Below are positions 1 through 6,171 of a stretch of DNA of 7,341 bases, piece after piece (position 1 is the first letter of the stretch; each line of letters starts with the position of its first letter). The stretch lies in the NCBI GenBank assembly GCA_013151585.1, contig JAADHY010000707.1:1-7341 (forward strand), given 5' to 3'. The notes below the pieces were generated by a model. It made no database searches. It saw only the letters and a program-made list of their open reading frames with translations, and was not told where the DNA came from. Origin of the DNA: Planctomycetota bacterium (GTDB taxonomy: Bacteria > Planctomycetota > Planctomycetia > Planctomycetales > Planctomycetaceae). The position numbers were made by a program, and so were the translations under genes.

Positions 1-1281
1 AGCAGCTTGCGGCGAGTGGTGCTCGGGTTCATGATCGCCACGGCCTTCCCGTCGATGTGGATCAGCAATACAGCCTCCACGCTGCTGATGCTGCCGATCG
101 GTCTGGCGATGATTGCGTCGCTGCGTGACTTGCTACGCGAGCCGAACTCAGGGCCGAGGCCGGCCTCACTCAGTCCCGAAGAGGAAGAAGTGGCTGAGCG
201 GGTTTTGCGACGGCTGGCCCTAGCCGTGATGCTTGGCATCGCCTATTCCGCTAGCATCGGCGGTTTCACGACGCTGGTGGGGACACCGACCAACGTCCAG
301 TTTCTTCAGATTTGGTCGGACCAGTTCCCCGACGCCCCAGAGTTCTCGGCGGGCGATTGGACGACGGCCGTGCTGCCCGTCGGCGTGTTGATGCTGTTCG
401 GAGCTTGGGGGCTGCTGGTTTTTCGCCTGCCGGCGTTGCCGGGCGGACGGTCGTTGGACCGATCCTATTTTTCCGAAAAGCTTCGCGGGCTAGGCCCGCC
501 CTCGCGCGCGGAGAAACTAATGCTCGCTGTTTTCAGCGTGACGGCCGTCTTGTGGATTTTCCGCACGCCTCTGAAATTCGGCCACGAGCCCCTTTTTCCC
601 GGGTGGGGCGACGCGGTCGGATGGGGGCTGGTCCGGCTCGGCATGCCGCCCGAAATGGCTCGGCACGCCGTTCATGATTCGACCGTGGCCATCGGGATGG
701 CTCTTCTGATGTTCTTTTTGCCCGCCCGGCGCTGGCCCGAGGGACGCGTCGAGTACCTGATGGATTGGGATACCGCCAAACGACTGCCTTGGGACATTCT
801 GCTATTGATCGGCGGCGGATTCGCTCTGGCTTCGGCCTTCAAGACTACGGGCCTTTCGATCTACATCGGTGAGGCCTTTGCGAAGGTCGTCGCCGGCTGG
901 CCCTACTGGATGCTCATCGCGTCGGTCTGTGCCTTGATGATGGTGTTGACCGAGTTCACTTCGAACGTCGCTACGATCAGCGCGATCCTACCCATCTTGG
1001 CCGGCACGGCGATGACGATCCACGTGGACCCGCGCCTGATCATGGTCCCGGCGACGATTTCGACCAGTTGCGCGTTCATGCTCCCCGTGGCCACGCCGCC
1101 CAACGCCATCGTTTTCAGTTCCGGCAGTGTGACAATGGGGCAAATGGCGCGCTACGGAGTCACTTTGAACCTTTTCGGCGTGCTTGTGATCACCCTGGCA
1201 ACCTTCTACTTGTTCGGCCCCCAGATGGGCATCCGCCTGGATGCGATGCCCGACTGGGCTGCCGCCGCAGCCGCTCCGTAG
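1..1281 (+). CDS. DASS/SLC13-family sodium:anion symporter, 5'-truncated by the window edge
   Basis: This is an integral membrane transporter of the divalent anion:Na+ symporter family, whose known members carry dicarboxylates, citrate, sulfate or phosphate. The frame is open from base 1, so the N-terminus is missing; 426 residues are visible and family members usually have about 450-550. Three family landmarks are present. The first is the SNT anion/Na+ motif in WISNTAST at visible residues 20-27, followed by IGGFTTLVGTPTN near 86-98. The second clamshell motif is TSNVAT near 320-325, with SNV in place of the common SNT. Near 355-371, TSCAFMLPVATPPNAIV fits the PROSITE sodium:sulfate symporter signature at every position. 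Hydrophobic segments alternate with a charged loop near residues 45-75, and an Ala-rich tail ends at TAG. The family is secure; the substrate cannot be told. No partner gene lies downstream on this strand before the convergent isomerase-like gene. Confidence 0.95.
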   Translation, partial: SSLRRVVLGFMIATAFPSMWISNTASTLLMLPIGLAMIASLRDLLREPNSGPRPASLSPEEEEVAERVLRRLALAVMLGIAYSASIGGFTTLVGTPTNVQFLQIWSDQFPDAPEFSAGDWTTAVLPVGVLMLFGAWGLLVFRLPALPGGRSLDRSYFSEKLRGLGPPSRAEKLMLAVFSVTAVLWIFRTPLKFGHEPLFPGWGDAVGWGLVRLGMPPEMARHAVHDSTVAIGMALLMFFLPARRWPEGRVEYLMDWDTAKRLPWDILLLIGGGFALASAFKTTGLSIYIGEAFAKVVAGWPYWMLIASVCALMMVLTEFTSNVATISAILPILAGTAMTIHVDPRLIMVPATISTSCAFMLPVATPPNAIVFSSGSVTMGQMARYGVTLNLFGVLVITLATFYLFGPQMGIRLDAMPDWAAAAAAP

Positions 1282-1372
1282 CGACGATGTCCCCGGAGCG
1301 GTCGCTCGTCGCTCGTCACGAGGGCTACACCCCGCTCAAACAGTTCTTTTAGAGTAAGCGCTACCGGAGCGG
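1271..1372 (+). other. Alternating self-complementary segments around the symporter stop codon
   Basis: Four segments can pair in alternative ways: A CCGCTCCG (1271-1278), B CGGAGCGG (1294-1301), C CCGCTC (1332-1337) and D CGGAGCGG (1365-1372). A:B gives a perfect 8-bp stem whose 15-base loop begins with the TAG stop. B:C gives a 6-bp stem followed by a T-rich stretch (CAGTTCTTTT, 1341-1350), and C:D gives another 6-bp stem. B:C is the best candidate for a weak transcription terminator of the symporter transcript, but its T-run starts several bases after the stem and the loop is long (30 bases). The complementarity is read directly; any function is inferred. Confidence 0.4.
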
Positions 1373-1681
1373 AAAATTCGGCGACAATCGGCAACGGGAG
1401 TCACTCAATCTTGGGAAGAGCGGATAACTTGTCTCGCATTTCTCGAGGCTACTTCCTGTCGAGCCGATGGCAGCAGCACTGGCCGCAATGCTGTATCATC
1501 GATGCTGGTGAACTCGGCCACGGTGCAATGCCCGCGCTTTATTTGCGAGCGGTTCGCTTGCTGAAGTTTCCGCAGCCGACGACTATGCCCTGCGCAGGCG
1601 GCCGGGGCGAAAGCGGTTCCTTCAGAATCGCAATCGCCGCGGCAACTCCGGCACATCGATTCCGGCTGTCTTTTCCGATTC
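1282..1681. other. Gene-free gap between convergent genes
   Basis: This 400-base stretch lies between the ends of the symporter gene (+) and the isomerase-like gene (-). Open frames occur on both strands, but none has a recognisable motif, a Shine-Dalgarno site or family character. Apart from the inverted repeats at its two ends, annotated separately, I see only a 10-bp palindrome (CCTGCGCAGG, 1589-1598). As the meeting point of two transcripts, it should mainly hold 3' untranslated sequence. Confidence 0.6.
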
Positions 1682-1697
1682 TCACAGGGAATCGATG
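1654..1697. repeat. Inverted repeat over the end of the isomerase-like gene
   Basis: CATCGATTCC (1654-1663) and GGAATCGATG (1688-1697) form a perfect 10-bp inverted repeat. After a two-base bulge, CTGT (1666-1669) and ACAG (1684-1687) can extend the stem by 4 bp. On the minus strand the structure covers the TGA stop (1682-1684) and last codons of the isomerase-like gene. No T-tract follows on the minus strand, so it is not a standard intrinsic terminator. A 3'-end stabilising or Rho-associated hairpin, or a protein-binding palindrome, would fit. Confidence 0.5.
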
Positions 1698-2650
1698 ACG
1701 CCAAGCAAGTACGCTCGCGACTCCTTGGCACTCCGGTACAAGTCCGGGCTCCGATCTTGTTCGACGATCAACCAACCGTCGTACTGGCTATCCGCCAGCA
1801 GTGCCACGACTTTCGAAAAGTCGACCACGCCCGATCCCAGACGAGTGAATTGATCTTGCCAGCGCACTCCTGGTTGATCGACGACTTGCACGGCGTGCCG
1901 TTTCACGTCCTTGCAATGCATCCAGGCAATCTTGTCCCGCCATTGTTCAACAAACTCAACGGGATCGGTCTTTGCCAGGACCAAATGGCCGGTATCGACA
2001 CAGAGCCTCCAGTGGTTCCAGTCGAGCAATCCGAGATCTTTTTCCAAGAGCCGTTTGCTTTCCGAGCTGCTTTTGACGTAATGATTGTGGTAAAGCGGCG
2101 TACAACCTTCCGCTGTGACGGCCGTGGCCACGCGATCGAACGCCTTAGCGACTTGCTTGGTTTCGTCGGCTGTGCGTCGCGGACCGGTGCCTGCAACGGT
2201 GCTGTAGATGACATACCGCCCTCCGCGATTCTTGATCCACTTGGCCCACCGGCTCGCCTTCTCGCAGTAAGCGGTCTCTCGTGTCGGATCGCGCAGCTCC
2301 TGGCCGCCGACAAAGATGGCAGGAGCCAAAAGGAGGTTGAAGTCGTCGAGCATTCCGCAAACATCTTCCAAAGGGTGGAACTGCTCCAGCCACGGCGGCG
2401 CCAGCTCAACACCGTCGTAACGCAACTTGCGGGCGGCCTCGAAAAAAGAGCGAATCTTTCGGGCACTCCAGCCAGCCTGGTGCAGGCCAATCCGGATTTG
2501 CCGTTTCCATTGAGTGCGGGGTGAGTCGTCACCCTTCGCCGGCGACGGGAGCGCGTTTCCCACGATGGCGGCATTCGCAAAAGCTGCGAGCTGTTCCAAG
2601 AATCGACGACGCGCTATTGTCGCCGCTTTATCATTGTCACCCCTTTGCAT
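1682..2650 (-). CDS. Tat-exported IolE-like sugar phosphate isomerase/epimerase (xylose isomerase-like TIM barrel)
   Basis: This 322-residue protein belongs to the xylose isomerase-like TIM-barrel superfamily (AP_endonuc_2). It resembles inosose dehydratase (IolE) and the sugar phosphate isomerase/epimerases most closely. The N-terminus has a twin-arginine motif, ARRRFLEQ (residues 13-20), before an Ala-rich stretch ending near 40, which predicts folded export. Barrel landmarks follow in order: YDGVEL (78-83), YHNH (187-190), CVDTGH (217-222), HCKD (245-248), GSGVVDF (272-278) and VEQD (296-299). Asp219, His245 and Glu297 are the likely metal ligands, with a further ligand around His188-His190. 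The ATG at 2650 is favoured because it keeps the Tat leader and has AAGGA about 10 bases upstream. Oddities: GSG replaces the frequent G[ED]G, and Lys193 sits where many YHNHxxE relatives have Glu. The substrate is unknown. It is not in a recognisable sugar operon and may be transcribed alone. Confidence 0.88.
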   Translation of the reverse strand: MQRGDNDKAATIARRRFLEQLAAFANAAIVGNALPSPAKGDDSPRTQWKRQIRIGLHQAGWSARKIRSFFEAARKLRYDGVELAPPWLEQFHPLEDVCGMLDDFNLLLAPAIFVGGQELRDPTRETAYCEKASRWAKWIKNRGGRYVIYSTVAGTGPRRTADETKQVAKAFDRVATAVTAEGCTPLYHNHYVKSSSESKRLLEKDLGLLDWNHWRLCVDTGHLVLAKTDPVEFVEQWRDKIAWMHCKDVKRHAVQVVDQPGVRWQDQFTRLGSGVVDFSKVVALLADSQYDGWLIVEQDRSPDLYRSAKESRAYLLGVIDSL

Positions 2651-3097
2651 GCCTTTTGTCCTTGCGGTTGCTCTGTATCCGGGAAAATTTCGGTGTCTCG
2701 GGTCCTGTGATCTCTCAGTGATTCGCGGTCCTCGACCGAACAGATCGCTGATGCGTCAGACTATCGGGAGTGCCGCATCGAGAACTCGGAGCCCGCGAAC
2801 GGCTACGATCTGACGCCGGTCGACAGGGAGTGGCTGGCATCCCGCAAAGACCGATCGTTTCGGCCAGCGATCGAGCCCTCACGAGAAGGCCAAACTGGTG
2901 TTGAGCGACGGCGGCAAAGCGAACTGCGGCTGAGCCACAACGGACACCGCAGGCGGAATTCACAACGTGGTTCGACGAAAGCTGCGCCGCCCCAATAGCC
3001 GAACCCGTCATCCAGGCCGACAGGGTGGCGGTCGGGACACCGTGTCGCGACGTTTCCTCGACCGCTCTGACCACCGCGAGCTTTTCCTCAGCCTCGG
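2651..3097. other. Gene-free gap between two leftward genes
   Basis: This 447-base stretch separates the small acidic protein gene from the isomerase-like gene, both on the minus strand. An open frame on the plus strand (about 2711-2998) has no ATG and no recognisable motif, and the minus-strand frame across the region looks like an Arg/Ser/Ala-rich chance frame. The promoter of the isomerase-like gene is expected here, but I find no convincing -35/-10 pair close to 2650. Confidence 0.5.
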
Positions 3098-3424
3098 CTA
3101 CGCTTCCAAGTCCAACGCCCGGCCGCGTTCACCGAAGGCATCCGGACTGCGTTTCGAGGATTTCGATTCCGCGTTTTCGTCGTCCGCCGATGGCTGGCCC
3201 TGAGGCTCGTACGGAAGACGCCCATCGGCGTCCCGATCGCGAGACAGTGCTGTTTCCGCCACGTCGTCGACGTCGCGCGAGGAGAGGAGCAGCTGATCGA
3301 TTTGAAAGGCGCGCTGGGCCGATTCTTCGCGCGCCCGGTCTGTGTGCGCCTGCGGTTGCTGCGTCCCGGCGACCGAGCCGGCCACGTTCAACGCTCCCAA
3401 CGTTCCAGGACCAATAGCGCTCAT
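3098..3424 (-). CDS. Small acidic protein of a planctomycete-type family, function unknown
   Basis: This gene encodes 108 residues with no signal peptide and no membrane segment, so a cytoplasmic location is likely. The N-terminus is a Gly/Ala-rich MSAIGPGTLGALNVAGSVAG. A charged, Gln-rich stretch (about 28-48) is probably helical, and then a conserved-looking acidic core SRDRDADGRLPYEP (61-74) leads into a disordered acidic tail ending LDLEA. I recall small Pirellulales proteins with the same plan: a Gly/Ala N-terminus, a helical middle and a D-R-D-A-D-G-R core. No function is known to me. The start is well supported: GGAAGGATC precedes the ATG, with AAGGA 8 bases away. A sigma-28-like element lies about 40 bases further upstream. 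An antisense chance frame is the alternative, but the start signals and composition argue against it. Confidence 0.75.
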   Translation of the reverse strand: MSAIGPGTLGALNVAGSVAGTQQPQAHTDRAREESAQRAFQIDQLLLSSRDVDDVAETALSRDRDADGRLPYEPQGQPSADDENAESKSSKRSPDAFGERGRALDLEA

Positions 3425-3463
3425 GGCAATGATCCTTCCGCTAAAAACAACTCACCATAGTCG

Positions 3464-3503
3464 GTATCGGTCATCCGAAGCCAGCCACTTTGGGAAAACT
3501 TTA
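3464..3503 (-). promoter_or_regulatory. Possible sigma-28 (FliA)-like promoter for the small acidic protein gene
   Basis: Reading the minus strand, TAAAGTTT (3503-3496) matches the FliA -35 consensus in full. ACCGATAC (3471-3464) matches GCCGATAA at six of eight positions and lies 40 bases before the ATG. The spacing between these two is too long (24 bases instead of 11). An overlapping second -35-like octamer, CAAAGTGG (3492-3485), matches at five positions and gives a 13-base spacer. The parts are visible, but the arrangement is imperfect. Confidence 0.3.
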
Positions 3504-4012
3504 CGGATTCCGTCAAATTTGTGGCGCGTCTGCTCTCGCCAGATCGGCACCTTCTGATCACGCGGACGCCGAACAACCTTCTCGGGACTTTCATTTCGAC
3601 GGAAGGAGAGTCTCGGTGTCGCGGCCTTTGCGGCGCTCACCAGTACGTCGATGCACCGACCGCCCGCGGTATCACGTTGCCGTCTGGTCAACTTGCGGAA
3701 TCCTGGACCTCGTCAAAGGATTGGTTCCGGGCCTGCGCATGTAAGGCCTTTTAGGGCGTCGAACCATCTCGGGGGTCTCGGAGATTAGCCTATGAGTTCG
3801 CACACAAACCGGATGCGTCAAAAACTCGAGTTGCGCGTGCACTGCCTTTCGAACCCAACCGAGCGGGTAGCGGCATTTCCACTTTTCTCGTTTTCACGGC
3901 GGGCTGGCCGGAGTTCGAAGCACCGGAAGGAACCTTCCCTTTTCCGGAAACAGCTTAGCCGGACCGTCGCGCCTCGGCTGCGAGACAAGCGCAAAGGCCA
4001 GGTGTAACACTT

Positions 4013-4070
4013 TTCAGACGAGAATGACGGGCTGCCCGACATTCGGCCATTCTTGACAGAGCCGTCTGAA
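4013..4070. repeat. Nested inverted repeat in the divergent intergenic region
   Basis: The outer arms TTCAGACG (4013-4020) and CGTCTGAA (4063-4070) are perfect 8-bp complements. Inside them, GAATG-A-CGGG (4022-4031) pairs with CCCG-A-CATTC (4035-4044) around a three-base loop, giving 9 bp with one A:A mismatch. A second CATTCT copy (4048-4053) can compete for AGAATG (4021-4026) and would extend the outer helix instead. No T-tract follows on either strand, so this does not look like an intrinsic terminator. It could be a small structured RNA or an operator. Confidence 0.5.
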
Positions 4071-4193
4071 CACGATCCCGCCCGAGTCCCGGTTGCCAAA
4101 GCAGATTGGCTGAAACCGACCGAGGCGGCCCGTGTTCGTGTTCCCCTGTCTTACCGGAAACCGTAGAATTCGACACCGGCTTGGCAAAGGGCG

Positions 4194-4220
4194 TAAAGTT
4201 TACCGGTTGCGCTTCGATCA
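4194..4220 (+). promoter_or_regulatory. Possible sigma-28 (FliA)-like promoter reading towards the phosphoesterase gene
   Basis: TAAAGTTT (4194-4201) is an exact match to the FliA -35 element. It is followed at exactly the consensus 11-base distance by TTCGATCA (4213-4220), which matches GCCGATAA at five of eight positions. The octamer is also the core of a short palindrome, GTAAAGTTTAC. Transcription would start about 300 bases before the phosphoesterase ATG, leaving a long leader. A chance match is possible because the -10 is only partial. Confidence 0.3.
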
Positions 4221-4528
4221 GGTTCGGCCTTGAGGCAGATTGGGGCACCTTATCACGAAATACATTGAGTCGCAGCGTCAGCGAGGGAAGGTGTCAACCG
4301 CCTGAAAGACTGAATCTCTGGCTCACTCACGCCTCGGGTTATCGGGGCCGAATCCGTGATCGACGCCGATTGGTTTGCTTCCTGAGCTAAACTTGGTTGC
4401 CGAGGGGACGCAGCGAGACGGTATGGCAGCCCGCGCCGATTTGGGAGGAGCGAATCGCGGGAAGGCATGAGTCGGCGGCCGAGTCGCAGTCCGCGTCGTT
4501 TGAACCTTCAAGAAAGACGGCTGACACG

Positions 4529-5695
4529 ATGAGCTGGCTGAATGCCGCTATTTTCCTGGTCTTGATTGCCGGCCACACCGAATTGTGGGTGACGCTGATC
4601 AACCGCTCGCACGGGTTGCGGCTTCCCGCACGGTTCTTGCGGCATCTGCGACATTTCCACGATGTGTGGATTCCAGTTTTTCCTTTCGTGCTGGTTTGGT
4701 TTGTGGGACTGAGCGGTCCGGCCTTGTTGCGCGGAGGAAGCTGGGCGGACTTGCCGGCCGGCTGGTCGGCCTACCTGGCGTTGTGTGCTGCGGGAGCGGT
4801 CGGGCTTGTGATCCACATCGCGCGGCGGTGGTACCAAGCCGTTCCGGCGGTCCAAGTCTCGAACCATGCGACCACGGTCGACATTGTGGATCGTCTCGGG
4901 TACAAGCCGCTTGGGCCGGGGCCGTTTCGCTTCCTGACGTACGTCCCTGGCAACGAAATCTTCCGCGTCGAGGTGGCTGAGAAGACCTATCGGCTGCCCC
5001 GGTTGCCGACGTCGTGGGACGGCCTATCGATTTTGCATCTGACCGACTGGCATTTCATCGGCACGATCGATCGGGCCTTCTTCGAAGAGGTCACGGACTT
5101 GTGTGAAGAGCTGCGTGCCGATCTGGTCGTCCTGACCGGGGATCTGCTCGACAACCAACGGCTGGTCGAATGGTTGCCCATGACGCTCGGACGGCTGACT
5201 GCTCCGCTGGGCTGCTACTTTGTCCTCGGCAATCACGATTGGGATCTGAATCCGGATGAAACGCGCAAGTGGCTGGAAGAGCTGGGATGGAGAAGTGCCG
5301 CCGGTCGGTGTCACGTCGTCGAGCATGAAGGGCACTGTTTGGCTCTCGCGGGGACAGAGCGTCCTTGGATGGGGCAGCATCCCGATTTCTCCATTGCGCC
5401 AGACGACGCGTTCCGCCTGTTGCTCAGCCACACGCCGGACAACTTGCCGTGGGCGCGTCGGCAGGGTGTGGACTTGATGCTGTGCGGGCACAATCACGGC
5501 GGACAAGTGCGGCTGCCGGGGATCGGTCCGGTCTACTCGCCCAGTCTTCACGGCTGCGTCTACTCCGGTGGGGCGTACTGGCGGCCGCCGACATTGCTTT
5601 ACGTTTCGCGCGGGCTTTCCGGACGTCATCCCCTGCGCTGGGGATGTAAGCCCGAACTGACGAAGTTGGTCTTGAAGGCGTCGCAATCCTCATGA
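4529..5695 (+). CDS. Membrane-anchored calcineurin-like metallophosphoesterase (YkuE/YaeI-like)
   Basis: The product is a 388-residue binuclear-metal phosphoesterase with an N-terminal membrane part. Hydrophobic segments lie near residues 5-25, 47-62 and 78-97. The catalytic domain spans about 165-385 and has all five family blocks: DWH (Asp173, His175), GDLLD (Asp205), GNHD (Asn235, His236), SHTPD (His301) and GHNHGGQ (His321, His323). An intact active site is therefore expected. Relatives include YkuE/YaeI phosphoesterases and the chlamydial lipid A enzyme LpxG, so a membrane-lipid phosphate substrate is plausible but unproven. The start at ATG 4529 is chosen because it begins directly before the first membrane helix; an in-frame TTG at 4397 would add 44 polar residues. 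The Shine-Dalgarno site is weak. The stop overlaps the start of the DgkA gene by 4 bases (ATGA), indicating translational coupling. Confidence 0.93.
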   Translation: MSWLNAAIFLVLIAGHTELWVTLINRSHGLRLPARFLRHLRHFHDVWIPVFPFVLVWFVGLSGPALLRGGSWADLPAGWSAYLALCAAGAVGLVIHIARRWYQAVPAVQVSNHATTVDIVDRLGYKPLGPGPFRFLTYVPGNEIFRVEVAEKTYRLPRLPTSWDGLSILHLTDWHFIGTIDRAFFEEVTDLCEELRADLVVLTGDLLDNQRLVEWLPMTLGRLTAPLGCYFVLGNHDWDLNPDETRKWLEELGWRSAAGRCHVVEHEGHCLALAGTERPWMGQHPDFSIAPDDAFRLLLSHTPDNLPWARRQGVDLMLCGHNHGGQVRLPGIGPVYSPSLHGCVYSGGAYWRPPTLLYVSRGLSGRHPLRWGCKPELTKLVLKASQSS

Positions 5696-6105
5696 AAAAC
5701 TCTCCCACCGAAAACCCGCTCGATTGGCCGCAACGCAGGCCCCGCTTGTCGCTGGGACAAAGTTTTCGGTGTGCTTTCGCGGGGTTGACCTTCGTCTTCC
5801 GGACCCAGCGGAACGCCCGTGTGCATGTGCTGGCCGGGGCAACCGCCATCGTGCTTGGCATTTGCGTTGGACTCAGTCGCTTGGAGTGGGCCGTCTTGAC
5901 ACTTCTGATCGCCGCAGTCTTTTCAGCCGAGATCATCAACACGGCGATCGAGCTGCTGGTCGATTTGGTCTCGCCCGAGTATCACGAGGTCGCTCGGGTG
6001 GCCAAAGATGCGGCGGCCGCGGCGGTTTTGTGTTTGGCCTTGGCGTCCGGCGTAATCGCTTTGCTGTTTTTTGCTGCCCCACTGAAAGCATGGGTGTTGT
6101 CGTGA
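5692..6105 (+). CDS. dgkA: DgkA-family lipid kinase (diacylglycerol kinase or undecaprenol kinase)
   Basis: This 137-residue inner-membrane enzyme transfers phosphate from ATP to a lipid alcohol: diacylglycerol in E. coli, undecaprenol in many Gram-positive bacteria. The family signature ExxNTAIExxxD is complete at residues 80-91 (Glu80, Asn83, Glu87, Asp91), and the conserved Lys-Asp pair follows at 105-106. RNARVH (40-45) precedes the first membrane helix, and three hydrophobic segments lie near 46-60, 64-79 and 108-130. The length fits the family of about 120-130 residues, with a polar N-terminal extension of about 20. The ATG at 5692 sits inside the preceding stop (ATGA overlap), so translation probably depends on the phosphoesterase gene. 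The product could rephosphorylate lipid released by that neighbour. Which lipid is used cannot be read from the sequence. Confidence 0.95.
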   Translation: MKNSPTENPLDWPQRRPRLSLGQSFRCAFAGLTFVFRTQRNARVHVLAGATAIVLGICVGLSRLEWAVLTLLIAAVFSAEIINTAIELLVDLVSPEYHEVARVAKDAAAAAVLCLALASGVIALLFFAAPLKAWVLS

Positions 6106-6117
6106 GGGTGAAGGGCG

Positions 6118-6158
6118 GTTTTTCCGGAAACACGCGAGTGGTCGTTTTTGCGGAAGCA
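6118..6158 (+). repeat. Imperfect direct repeat before the Nudix gene
   Basis: GTTTTTCCGGAAACA (6118-6132) and GTTTTTGCGGAAGCA (6144-6158) agree at 13 of 15 positions and start 26 bases apart, between the lipid kinase stop and the Nudix start. The first copy contains the palindrome TTTCCGGAAA, which also occurs at 3941-3950. The spacing of about two and a half helical turns could suit a regulator, but a local duplication is equally possible. Confidence 0.4.
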
Positions 6159-6171
6159 TACGAGATTCAGA

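Larger units (their letters stand above)
3425..4528. other. Long gene-free divergent region
   Basis: About 1.1 kb lies between the starts of the leftward small-protein gene and the rightward phosphoesterase gene. Short frames occur on both strands, but all are rich in Arg, Ser and Pro, lack ribosome-binding sites, and show no family motif. The region should contain the promoters of both flanking units. Visible structure includes two TAAAGTTT octamers in opposite directions, a nested inverted repeat (4013-4070), the palindrome TTTCCGGAAA (3941-3950) and a GCAGCGTCAGCGAGGGA stretch (4272-4288). It may hold a structured RNA, or decayed gene remnants too worn to recognise. Confidence 0.5.

Noticed and set aside
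1405..1775. Overlapping open frames on both strands in the convergent gap
   Set aside because: No start signals or motifs; the GC-rich composition makes such frames common by chance.
1757..2524. Long plus-strand open frame (255 codons) opposite the isomerase-like gene
   Set aside because: It has no recognisable family motif, whereas the minus strand here encodes clear TIM-barrel motifs and a Tat leader; it is an antisense shadow.
2711..2998. Plus-strand open frame containing DYRECRIENSEPANGYDL
   Set aside because: It has no ATG start, no ribosome-binding site and no family I recognise, so a gene remnant cannot be supported.
4397..4528. In-frame TTG extension of the phosphoesterase by 44 codons
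   Set aside because: The added residues are polar and unlike a membrane-protein N-terminus; family-like sequence begins at the ATG at 4529.
5024..5686. Minus-strand open frame (220 codons) opposite the phosphoesterase gene
   Set aside because: The plus strand encodes all metallophosphoesterase blocks; the antisense frame is Arg/Pro/Gln-rich without motifs.
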